Shown here piece by piece: positions 1-4,940 of a stretch of DNA of 5,076 bases; within the stretch, counting starts at the first letter, position 1; each line of letters begins with the position of its first letter. Under the pieces are notes generated by a model that did not search any database, was not told where the DNA came from, and saw only the letters and a program-made list of their open reading frames with translations. Made by a program: the position numbers and the translations under genes. Location of the stretch: NCBI GenBank assembly GCA_900547025.1, contig UREZ01000111.1, positions 1 to 5,076 on the forward strand. Direction: 5' to 3'. This stretch comes from an uncultured Collinsella sp. GTDB lineage: Bacteria; Actinomycetota; Coriobacteriia; Coriobacteriales; Coriobacteriaceae.

Positions 1-47
1 TCCGTTGCTCCGCAGGAGCAGGAAAGACGGGCCTCATGCGCGAGGAC

Positions 48-77
48 GTTTTCAAAACCAAGCCCGGCCCCGGCCGG
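48..77 (-). terminator. Possible weak terminator after the ATPase gene
   Basis: Just downstream of the ATPase stop codon the minus strand can fold a GC-rich hairpin: CCGGC (64-68) pairs with GCCGG (73-77) around a 4-nt loop. It is followed by GCTTGGTTTTG, which is only moderately T-rich. A second small palindrome, GTTTTCAAAAC (48-58), follows. The position suits the end of the metal operon, but the stem is short and the U-tract poor, so this is a tentative call. The rest of 1-91 holds no recognisable gene; a small GCTCC/GGAGC hairpin lies at 7-19. Confidence 0.3.
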
Positions 78-91
78 AAGGACCACAGACG

Positions 92-2044
92 CTACAGGTT
101 CTTGACACCCATCGCGCGCATGGCGTTCAGGATGGCGATGATCGCCACGCCTACGTCGCCGAACACGGCAAGCCACATGTTGGCGATGCCCAGTGCCGCA
201 AGCACCAGGATCAGCAACTTAATGCCCAGCGCAAAGATGATGTTCTGCCAGACAATCGCCATGGTCTTGCGTGCCACGCGGATCGCGCGGGAAATGTTGG
301 ACGGCTTGTCATCCATGAGCACGACGTCCGCCGCCTCAATTGCGGCGTCCGAGCCCATAGCGCCCATGGCGATGCCAACGTCTGCGCGGGTAAGCACGGG
401 TGCGTCGTTGATACCGTCGCCGACAAAGGCGAGCTTGCCCTTGCCGCTTTCGGCCGCGAGCAACGCCTCAACACGCTCGACCTTATCGCCTGGCATGAGC
501 TGCGCGTGGAACTCGTCGAGCCCCAGCTGCTTGGCTACAGACGCCGCAACCTCCTCACGGTCGCCCGTGAGCATGACGGTGCGCTTGACGCCGGCGGCGT
601 GCAGGTCGCGAATCGTTTGCTCGGCATCGGTCTTTATGGTGTCGGCAATTACGATGTGGCCGGCGTACGTATCATCGACCAGCACGTGGAGGATGGTGCC
701 GACGATCTCGCAATTGGGCGCTTCGATACCGGCCACAGCAAGCATCTTGGCATTGCCGACGATGACGCGCTTGCCGTCGATAATCGCCGTCACGCCATGG
801 CCCGCGTCATTGGTGGAGTCGCTTACGCGTTTGGGATCGAGCTCGCCCTGGAAGGCGGTGCGTACCGACTGCGCGATGGGATGGTCGGAGAATGACTCGG
901 CAAGGGCCGCGACTTCGAGCAGCGACTGCTCGGTATAGCCTGCCTCGGGGTGTACCGCCACGACCGAAAACGTGCCGTTGGTGAGCGTGCCGGTCTTGTC
1001 AAAGACGACGGTGTCCACATCCGCGAGCGTCTCGAGGTAGTTAGAGCCCTTGATGAGGACGCCCAGCTTGGATGCGCCACCGATGCCGCCAAAAAAGCTG
1101 AGCGGCACGCTGATCACGAGCGCGCATGGGCAACTGACGACGAGGAAGGTCAGGCCGCGCAGGATCCAGTCGGACCAGGCGCCGGTGACCAAGCCGCCGC
1201 CGAGCGCGAGTACCGCCGCCGCGCCGGTGACGGCGGGCGTGTAGACGCGGGCGAAGCGCGTGATGAAGTTCTCGGTGCGTGCCTTCTTTTCGCTGGCGTT
1301 TTCTACGAGCTCTAGGACGCGCGCGACGGTGGACTCGCCAAAGGGCTTGGTGGTGCGCACGTGGATGAGACCCGTCATGTTGATGCAACCGCTGATGATA
1401 TCGTCTCCGGTTTTGGCCGGGCGGGGGACCGACTCGCCGGTAAGGGCGGCGGTATCGAGCTGTGTCTCGCCCTCGACGATGACGCCGTCGATGGGCACGC
1501 GCTCGCCGGGCTTGACGACGATGACGGTGCCGACGGCGATGTCATCGGGGAAGACCTGCTCGAGCGTGCCGTCGGGTTGCTCGACGTTGGCGTAGTCGGG
1601 CGCGATGTCCATCATGGCGCTGATCGACTTGCGGCTCTTGCCCACGGCGTAGGCCTGGAACAGCTCGCCGACCTGATAGAACAGCATGACGGCGGCGCCT
1701 TCGGCCATGTGCGGGTCGGTATCGGGGAAGAGCACCATGGCAAACGCGCCGATGGTCGCGACGGCCATGAGGAAGCTCTCGTCGAACGCCTTGCCGCGGC
1801 GGATGTTGTTGTATGCCTTTTGGAGCACGTCGTAGCCGGCAATCAAAAAAGGCACGAGGAACAGTGCGAAGCTGGCGTAGATGTCGCCCGGGGTGCCGAA
1901 TGCGGCAGTGAGGGTGCCGAGCTCATCGAGGGCGTACACCACGGCAAAAATGCCCAGCGCTACCAGGATGCGGTTGCGCTTATGCTCGAGTGACTCTTTT
2001 TTCTTGCGCTTCTTCTTTTTCTTCTTGGGGTCGGCGGTGGCCAT
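92..2044 (-). CDS. cadA: Zn2+/Cd2+/Pb2+-exporting P1B-type ATPase without an N-terminal HMA domain
   Basis: An integral membrane pump that uses ATP to export soft divalent metals (Zn, Cd, Pb). The product has 650 residues. The actuator loop carries TGES (202-205). The metal-binding transmembrane helix carries CPC (305-307, within SCPCAL). The phosphorylation site is DKTGTLT with Asp349. The P1B marker His-Pro is at 388-389 (SDHP). The ATP/hinge motifs are TGD (493-495) and GDGINDAP (542-549). Lys609 (GIKLL) and Asp630 (FGDVG) in the last two helices match the conserved Lys and Asp of the ZntA/CadA Zn/Cd/Pb subgroup, not of Cu pumps. About eight membrane helices are visible (near 25-45, 55-75, 90-108, 112-132, 265-288, 295-318, 600-620, 622-642). 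There is no N-terminal CxxC domain; instead residues 7-16 read KKKKKKRKKK. I chose the ATG at 2044 because GGGAGGA lies 8 nt upstream; the longer reading to 2227 overlaps the HMA gene in another frame. It is the last gene of the operon with the HMA protein and the ArsR regulator. The symbol reflects family; zntA would fit equally. Confidence 0.95.
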   Translation of the reverse strand: MATADPKKKKKKRKKKESLEHKRNRILVALGIFAVVYALDELGTLTAAFGTPGDIYASFALFLVPFLIAGYDVLQKAYNNIRRGKAFDESFLMAVATIGAFAMVLFPDTDPHMAEGAAVMLFYQVGELFQAYAVGKSRKSISAMMDIAPDYANVEQPDGTLEQVFPDDIAVGTVIVVKPGERVPIDGVIVEGETQLDTAALTGESVPRPAKTGDDIISGCINMTGLIHVRTTKPFGESTVARVLELVENASEKKARTENFITRFARVYTPAVTGAAAVLALGGGLVTGAWSDWILRGLTFLVVSCPCALVISVPLSFFGGIGGASKLGVLIKGSNYLETLADVDTVVFDKTGTLTNGTFSVVAVHPEAGYTEQSLLEVAALAESFSDHPIAQSVRTAFQGELDPKRVSDSTNDAGHGVTAIIDGKRVIVGNAKMLAVAGIEAPNCEIVGTILHVLVDDTYAGHIVIADTIKTDAEQTIRDLHAAGVKRTVMLTGDREEVAASVAKQLGLDEFHAQLMPGDKVERVEALLAAESGKGKLAFVGDGINDAPVLTRADVGIAMGAMGSDAAIEAADVVLMDDKPSNISRAIRVARKTMAIVWQNIIFALGIKLLILVLAALGIANMWLAVFGDVGVAIIAILNAMRAMGVKNL

Positions 2045-2061
2045 GACTCGTATCCTCCCAT

Positions 2062-2090
2062 TTGAATGTATGAACACTCGCTCATATAAT
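2062..2090 (+). promoter_or_regulatory. Promoter-like sequence facing away from the ATPase gene, antisense to the HMA gene
   Basis: On the plus strand TTGAAT (2062-2067, 4 of 6 to the -35 consensus) is followed after 17 bp by TATAAT (2085-2090, perfect -10). It resembles the operon promoter at 2839-2866 at 23 of about 28 aligned positions but has the opposite orientation. Transcription would start near 2097 and run antisense through the HMA gene. The spacer contains the third operator copy. A good plus-strand promoter is visible; I found no comparable minus-strand promoter for the ATPase gene here. Whether it fires is unknown. Confidence 0.45.
2067..2088. promoter_or_regulatory. Third ArsR/SmtB-type operator, 23 nt upstream of the ATPase start codon
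   Basis: The dyad TATGA (2069-2073) N8 TCATA (2082-2086) matches the two operators in front of the regulator gene and shares the longer strings TATGAACA and GCTCATATAA with the one at 2807-2826. Only five base pairs of each arm are symmetric, so it is weaker than the other two. Bound repressor could block read-through into the ATPase gene, or control the plus-strand promoter that surrounds it. The role is inferred from similarity. Confidence 0.65.
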
Positions 2091-2100
2091 TTCGCGAGCA

Positions 2101-2123
2101 AAGGCCGCAGCAAGCGCGGCCTT
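2101..2123. other. GC-rich hairpin between the HMA and ATPase genes
   Basis: AAGGCCGC (2101-2108) is perfectly complementary to GCGGCCTT (2116-2123) with a 7-nt loop. No run of T follows on either strand, so it is not a classical intrinsic terminator. On the operon mRNA it could protect an RNA end or lower expression of the downstream pump. For a plus-strand transcript starting near 2097 it would be the 5' stem-loop. Confidence 0.5.
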
Positions 2124-2144
2124 GCAGGTTGGCGTAAACCTGGG

Positions 2145-2363
2145 CTAGAGAATAATCTCGCAGTCCGGCTCGGCGTCGGCGGTGAACTCCACAACGCGGT
2201 CGAGGACCTCGTCGAACTCGGCGTCATCGGCCTCGAGCGTCAACTTCTGGGTCATAAAGTTGACGGACACGGATTTGACGCCCTCGAGCTTGGCCAGCTC
2301 GTCCTGAAGCTCGCGCGCACAGTTGGCGCAGTCGATCTCATCGAGCTTAAACTGCTTTTTCAT
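2145..2363 (-). CDS. Stand-alone heavy-metal-associated (HMA) domain protein, putative metallochaperone
   Basis: A 72-residue cytosolic protein that is a single HMA (ferredoxin-like, beta-alpha-beta-beta-alpha-beta) domain. The metal-binding loop reads IDCANCA with Cys12 and Cys15. The DCxxC form is typical of the N-terminal domain of Zn/Cd/Pb pumps; Cu chaperones usually have MTCxxC. The core GVKSVSVNFMTQKLTLE (28-44) is characteristic of the fold, and a further Cys68 lies in a PDCEI tail also seen in CadA-type N-terminal domains. The ATG at 2363 has AAGGA 7 nt upstream. It sits between the regulator (63-bp gap) and an ATPase that lacks this domain (100-bp gap), so it probably delivers metal to the pump, modulates it, or buffers metal. 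It may be the detached N-terminal domain of an ancestral fused CadA. Domain identity is firm; the partner is inferred from context. Confidence 0.9.
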   Translation of the reverse strand: MKKQFKLDEIDCANCARELQDELAKLEGVKSVSVNFMTQKLTLEADDAEFDEVLDRVVEFTADAEPDCEIIL

Positions 2364-2386
2364 GGTGGGTTCCTTTCCCTGTATTT

Positions 2387-2406
2387 GCGGCTTGGGTGCA
2401 GGCCGC
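2387..2406. other. Small intergenic hairpin between regulator and HMA genes
   Basis: GCGGC (2387-2391) pairs with GCCGC (2402-2406), extendable by one wobble and one A-T pair, with a 6-nt loop. It lies in the 63-bp gap between the regulator stop and the HMA start, with no T-tract. It may be incidental in GC-rich DNA. Confidence 0.25.
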
Positions 2407-2426
2407 GCTGGTACCGTGGTTGGCTG

Positions 2427-2792
2427 CTATTCGCAGATGTGGCTCATGCCCTGGTTGAGCATGGTGTAGACGTGGTCGTCGGCGAGCGAGTAGAGGATAT
2501 TGCGCCCGTCGCGCCGGAATTTAACCAGGTGCGACTGCTTGAGTGTGCGCAGCTGGTGCGATACTGCCGACTGCGAGGTTTCGGTCGCTTCGGCGATGTC
2601 TGCCACGCAGAGCTCGCGGCCCATGAGGGCGTAAAGGATCTTGATACGCGTGGTGTCGCTGAAGACCTTGAACAGGTCGGCGAGGTCGTAGAGAAGTTCC
2701 TCGTCGGGAAGGTCCTCGGGCGAGCAGGTGGTGGGGATCGCGGGTTCGGTGGCCTCGATGTCGGGTTTCGTTTCATCAACGCGGGTGCTCAT
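2427..2792 (-). CDS. ArsR/SmtB-family metal-sensing transcriptional repressor
   Basis: A 121-residue winged-helix repressor that should bind the ATATGA-N8-TCATAT operators as a dimer and leave DNA when it binds metal. The recognition helix region is TSQSAVSHQLRTLK (72-85), and the wing is FRRDGRNILYSL (92-103). The C-terminal helix carries Asp105, His107, His118 and Glu121, with the spacing of the alpha-5 zinc site of SmtB (Asp104, His106, His117, Glu120). Cys62 in ELCVADI is the SmtB alpha-3 cysteine at matching distance (43 residues before Asp105). The second cysteine of the CadC/ArsR ELCVC motif is Ala here. Cys23 could complete a partial alpha-3N site. I therefore predict mainly Zn sensing, with Cd/Pb possible. 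The ATG at 2792 has AAAGGA 7 nt upstream. It is the first gene of the operon and autoregulated by the two upstream operators. The family is clear; smtB, czrA or cadC-type names cannot be separated from sequence alone. Confidence 0.93.
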   Translation of the reverse strand: MSTRVDETKPDIEATEPAIPTTCSPEDLPDEELLYDLADLFKVFSDTTRIKILYALMGRELCVADIAEATETSQSAVSHQLRTLKQSHLVKFRRDGRNILYSLADDHVYTMLNQGMSHICE

Positions 2793-2806
2793 TGCAATAT
2801 CCTTTC

Positions 2807-2826
2807 ATATGAACATGCGCTCATAT
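2807..2826. promoter_or_regulatory. ArsR/SmtB-type operator just downstream of the operon transcription start
   Basis: A perfect 6-8-6 dyad, ATATGA (2807-2812) and TCATAT (2821-2826). It matches the known layout of ArsR/SmtB-family operators (imperfect 12-2-12 repeats with TGAACA-like half-sites). It lies in the predicted 5' leader, immediately upstream of the regulator's Shine-Dalgarno site, so a bound repressor would block promoter clearance. Its centre is 35 bp from that of the promoter-embedded operator. Confidence 0.8.
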
Positions 2827-2838
2827 AACTTGCTTTCG

Positions 2839-2866
2839 ATTATATGAGTGTATGTTCATATGTCAA
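2839..2866 (-). promoter_or_regulatory. Consensus sigma-70 promoter of the metal-resistance operon
   Basis: On the minus strand TTGACA (2866-2861) and TATAAT (2844-2839) both match the consensus fully, with a 16-bp spacer. Transcription should start near 2832, giving a leader of about 40 nt before the regulator's ATG at 2792. The spacer is almost entirely filled by an operator, so the promoter is strong but tightly repressible. No other equally good promoter precedes the three genes, which supports a single transcript. Confidence 0.85.
2842..2861. promoter_or_regulatory. ArsR/SmtB-type operator inside the operon promoter
   Basis: A perfect 6-8-6 dyad, ATATGA (2842-2847) and TCATAT (2856-2861), between and overlapping the -35 and -10 boxes. 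Read on the minus strand it agrees with the operator at 2807-2826 at nearly every position, differing mainly in the central bases. Repressor here would exclude RNA polymerase directly. Confidence 0.85.
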
Positions 2867-2945
2867 TACAATTTGCGTTAATTTCGATGACTGCTTGCCG
2901 CTTCTGCGATTTTCTGTGGGTTGGGAGACATCGACGCAATGCTCG

Positions 2946-2969
2946 CCAACATATTTCGAGATGTTCGGC
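2946..2969 (+). repeat. Repeat copy A (short form)
   Basis: It begins CCAACATATTTCGAG and ends TTCGGC, matching copy C (4606-4629) at 20 of 24 positions in the same orientation. It is an inverted, 3-bp shorter relative of copies B and D. Read in one frame it encodes SPTYFEMFG followed directly by a stop, similar to the PPTFF(D/E)LFG reading of B and D. Confidence 0.65.
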
Positions 2970-3134
2970 TAGCATGCTAAGAAAGCCACCTTGAGAAGCA
3001 TTAGAACTGTTCATATTTGTACTTTATCGTGTCAAATACCGCGAGAATCAGTTCTTCCTCTACGGGAGTTTCTGCAGAATCAGTTTTATCTAAAGTTATA
3101 TTGAGCATTGCTGCAGCCAATCTGGCACATCTGT

Positions 3135-3162
3135 GGCCGAATAAGTCGAAAAATGTAGGTGG
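3135..3162 (-). repeat. Repeat copy B (long form)
   Basis: The minus strand begins CCACCTACATTTTTCGA and ends TTCGGCC. It matches copy D (4764-4791) at 26 of 28 positions in the same orientation and is inverted relative to A and C. It lies 19 bp beyond the stop codon of the nuclease-like gene. Confidence 0.75.
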
Positions 3163-3181
3163 ACATCCGCAGAGATCGCCT

Positions 3182-4390
3182 TTAGAAGAGCGAATTCTCA
3201 ATTAGATCAATAATCGTGTCGTCTTCCGTGCGGTTTTCATCGATTTTTGCGAACATGTCGCATTCCCAAGCCCCATTGATTTCCTCAGCAAGGGCCCCGA
3301 CGTGTTGCATGTCGTCGGGTTCGGGCGCATCGTTGATGCTCGGGTCATCAGCTTGCGGATATTGGCTTGCAATTTCGCGCTTGGCGGCCTCTTCTTCTTT
3401 GAGTGTCTCCAGGACGCGGCGACCGTATTCGAAGTAGCGCCGCAAGACAAATTGACGAAGAGTTTCTTGCAGGATGGCGAAGTTATCCGGGAGTCGACCG
3501 GGCCATATCTTCTCGCGAATGCGAATCGCTTCCATGACCCGTTTAAAAGCGGACTGCTTGAAAAACGAATGACGATTAACCGTGATAACGGCATATCCCA
3601 TGTTTCGCAGCGTGTTTCGGCGCTCCTCGTCAATTGATTGCTGCTCGGGTTCGTCGTGGTAAAAGCCGTTGTATTCGATATCGGTCATCGAATTTTCGAG
3701 CAGCGCGTCGAGGTAGAAAACCGTCCGTCGCGTTAGGGCGGCGTATCTTTTGGGGACTGGGATCGGATAATCCGTTTTGATAGCGCGTATGGCTAAGCCA
3801 CCCATTGACTTGGGCATTGTCAGCATCATGACAAACGCCGTTTCGAGTGGGGAGCGACAGCCTTCGTGTACATAAGAAAGTGCCTTAAGTGCTTTATTAG
3901 ATCCACGATACCCCGGTGCCTCTGAAAAGAAGGCTCTGAGCTCTTCAACGCTGGTTAGGGCTGGGCGCTCGCGATATTGAGTTTCGTCGGACGTTCCAAG
4001 CGCGTAGGAGCCGCAGATTTCAAAGTAATACTCAACGAGCTCCGAAAGGTTGAGGTCGGCTGTTGCTTCTAACGCGCACAGCTTGATATCGACGATGTAG
4101 ACGTTCGGCTCGAGTTCTAGGTAGCTTTCTGCATCAAACGTATAGCGCGTGCAGTGGCAGATGCAGCCCTTGCGGTGCCTTTTGGCATTATTGGAAAACG
4201 TCAGCACATGGATACGTTCAGAATCGACATTCTTTCTGTTGAGCCATGCTCGTGCCGCTTCCAGGTCGGACGTGGTCGGCGCAGACACCCTGATCTTTTC
4301 CATAGGTATGGGACCGGTCGCGTAGCTTGCGAGCGAGTTGGCTGTTTGGTATACAGCGCGTGCCGTGGTATGTGACAGAATGATTCCCAT
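3182..4390 (-). CDS. Putative PD-(D/E)XK (DUF559/Vsr-like) nuclease-domain protein with AbiEi-antitoxin-like N-terminal part
   Basis: The product is 402 residues, probably cytosolic, with no signal or membrane segment. Residues 1-110 (ILSHTTA at 4-10, then alternating strands and helices) resemble the C-terminal half of AbiEi-type antitoxins (vvSHxTAA pattern); this is an impression from motif style. A Cys cluster CICHC lies at 76-80. Residues 178-295 show the plan of very-short-patch-repair-like and DUF559 nucleases: CRSPLETAF (Glu183), FYLDALL (Asp228), then IEYNG (Glu239, Asn241 where Asp is usual), H245, D254, ERR (256-258) and GYAVITV (265-271). A helical segment and an acidic tail (350-402) follow. 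The start is uncertain: ATG 4390 precedes the family-like N-terminus but has no Shine-Dalgarno site. ATG 4420 or 4612 would add 10 or 74 residues, but the latter lies inside repeat C and adds low-complexity sequence. The gene is AT-richer than the metal genes (hand count 25 G+C in 3541-3600 versus 40 in 1501-1560), suggesting transfer. Function (defence, toxin-antitoxin, repair) is unproven. Confidence 0.75.
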   Translation of the reverse strand: MGIILSHTTARAVYQTANSLASYATGPIPMEKIRVSAPTTSDLEAARAWLNRKNVDSERIHVLTFSNNAKRHRKGCICHCTRYTFDAESYLELEPNVYIVDIKLCALEATADLNLSELVEYYFEICGSYALGTSDETQYRERPALTSVEELRAFFSEAPGYRGSNKALKALSYVHEGCRSPLETAFVMMLTMPKSMGGLAIRAIKTDYPIPVPKRYAALTRRTVFYLDALLENSMTDIEYNGFYHDEPEQQSIDEERRNTLRNMGYAVITVNRHSFFKQSAFKRVMEAIRIREKIWPGRLPDNFAILQETLRQFVLRRYFEYGRRVLETLKEEEAAKREIASQYPQADDPSINDAPEPDDMQHVGALAEEINGAWECDMFAKIDENRTEDDTIIDLIENSLF

Positions 4391-4422
4391 ACGCGCATGA
4401 TGGCATAGCGGACGCCGCATAC

Positions 4423-4438
4423 GCCCGAAACTTCGGGC
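4423..4438. other. 16-bp inverted repeat near the nuclease-like gene start
   Basis: GCCCGAA (4423-4429) and TTCGGGC (4432-4438) form a perfect dyad with a 2-bp centre. It lies 33-48 nt upstream of the preferred start codon at 4390, where an operator would sit. If translation begins at 4612 instead, it would be inside the coding region. An autoregulatory site for the protein's possible AbiEi-like part is conceivable but unproven. Confidence 0.4.
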
Positions 4439-4605
4439 AACGGTATTGGGGCGCGGCTTATCTTCTGCGAACGGTGGGTTTTTGAGCTGTCGTATTGAGG
4501 GAGCAGCTTTGGCTGGGGAGGTTTCTGCCGGCTGCCCCTTTTTGATGAACTTTAGTTGCGGATTCGTAGCTTCTAAGCGTTTTTGCCGACCGCTCAGATG
4601 CCTCA

Positions 4606-4629
4606 CCAACATAATTTGAGTTATTCGGC
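4606..4629 (+). repeat. Repeat copy C (short form)
   Basis: It begins CCAACATAATTTGAG and ends TTCGGC, 20 of 24 identical to copy A and in the same orientation. The ATG at 4612 that would extend the nuclease-like gene lies within this repeat, which argues against that start. Confidence 0.65.
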
Positions 4630-4763
4630 CTTATCCTATACAAATGGTGCGATCGCAACGTCCTATTCGAATTGATTCAGGTAGATTTATGGGGCTTGGT
4701 TGCGAAATTAAGGCGATTTTAGCTTCGATTGCGGTTCAAGGGGCCTTGACTAGTGGTTCAGCT

Positions 4764-4791
4764 GGCCGAACAACTCGAAAAATGTAGGTGG
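4764..4791 (-). repeat. Repeat copy D (long form)
   Basis: The minus strand begins CCACCTACATTTTTCGA and ends TTCGGCC, 26 of 28 identical to copy B. With copy C it bounds a 186-bp module (4606-4791) laid out like the 217-bp A-B module (2946-3162), although the interiors do not match. Confidence 0.75.
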
Positions 4792-4839
4792 GCCAACCTG
4801 CCGACTATGTGAAGCACGCGTATTTGCTCGTTTTGATGA

Positions 4840-4875
4840 AAACTAGGGTGCAGCCATAAGGCTGCGCCCTAGTTT
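4840..4875 (-). terminator. Strong hairpin terminator, possibly bidirectional
   Basis: AAACTAGGG (4840-4848) and GCAGCC (4850-4855) pair with GGCTGC (4860-4865) and CCCTAGTTT (4867-4875) around a 4-nt loop. The single non-complementary pair (4849/4866) is a G-U wobble on the plus strand and a C-A mismatch on the minus strand. On the minus strand the stem ends in a short T-run (AGTTTTC), and it lies 65 bp beyond the stop of the partial gene at the right edge, so it most likely ends that transcript. It also insulates the nuclease-like gene from upstream read-through. Confidence 0.85.
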
Positions 4876-4940
4876 ACTGCGTGTCGGTGTGCCCAGACGG
4901 ATTGCGCTGTGCCTGGCAGGCGCTCCCGCAGATGGATCGG

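Larger units (their letters stand above)
2867..3181. other. Intergenic region between the metal operon promoter and the nuclease-like gene
   Basis: About 315 bp without a gene I can support. It contains repeat copies A (2946-2969) and B (3135-3162) in inverted orientation. Between them is AT-richer DNA with a short minus-strand reading frame ending at 3001 (a 35-codon part begins at 3108: MLNITLDKTDSAETP and on), which has no ribosome site and no recognisable family. A 10-bp palindrome TAGCATGCTA lies at 2970-2979. I see no clear terminator for the nuclease-like gene and no tRNA or riboswitch. Confidence 0.6.
4391..4939. other. Region upstream of the nuclease-like gene up to the partial gene at the right edge
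   Basis: With the start at 4390, roughly 550 bp carry no gene I can support. The stretch holds the dyad at 4423-4438, repeat copies C and D, a palindrome TGCGATCGCA at 4648-4657, and the terminator at 4840-4875. The minus strand stays open in the frame of the nuclease-like gene as far as 4612, so part of 4391-4612 could be coding. No convincing -10/-35 pair for that gene is visible. Confidence 0.5.

Noticed and set aside
5..938. Two long plus-strand open frames across the ATPase gene
   Set aside because: They are antisense shadows of a GC-rich gene with all P1B-ATPase motifs on the minus strand. Their translations look like reversed codon bias and have no recognisable domain.
1980..2030. Programmed frameshift at the A-rich lysine codons of the ATPase start
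   Set aside because: The A-run is not in the X_XXY_YYZ register and the zero frame already gives a complete, well-formed pump.
2045..2227. 61-codon N-terminal extension of the ATPase to an ATG at 2227
   Set aside because: It overlaps the HMA gene in another frame, reads as low-complexity Ser/Arg/Pro sequence, and the ATG at 2044 has a strong GGAGGA site.
1881..2828. 315-codon plus-strand frame across the HMA and regulator genes
   Set aside because: It lies antisense to two clearly identified genes and has no family-like features.
2946..3162. Integron attC-type site (inverted ends around a variable centre)
   Set aside because: The ends do not show the RYYYAAC/GTTRRRY core boxes and there is no integrase in the window.
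3001..3201. 66-codon minus-strand frame starting inside the end of the nuclease-like gene
   Set aside because: It has no ribosome-binding site, runs through repeat copy B, and resembles no family I know. A 35-codon inner version starting at 3108 is not excluded, but nothing supports it.
2946..4791. CRISPR array
   Set aside because: Only four copies in alternating orientation with very uneven spacing (about 165, 1440 and 134 bp); no regular spacers and no cas genes.
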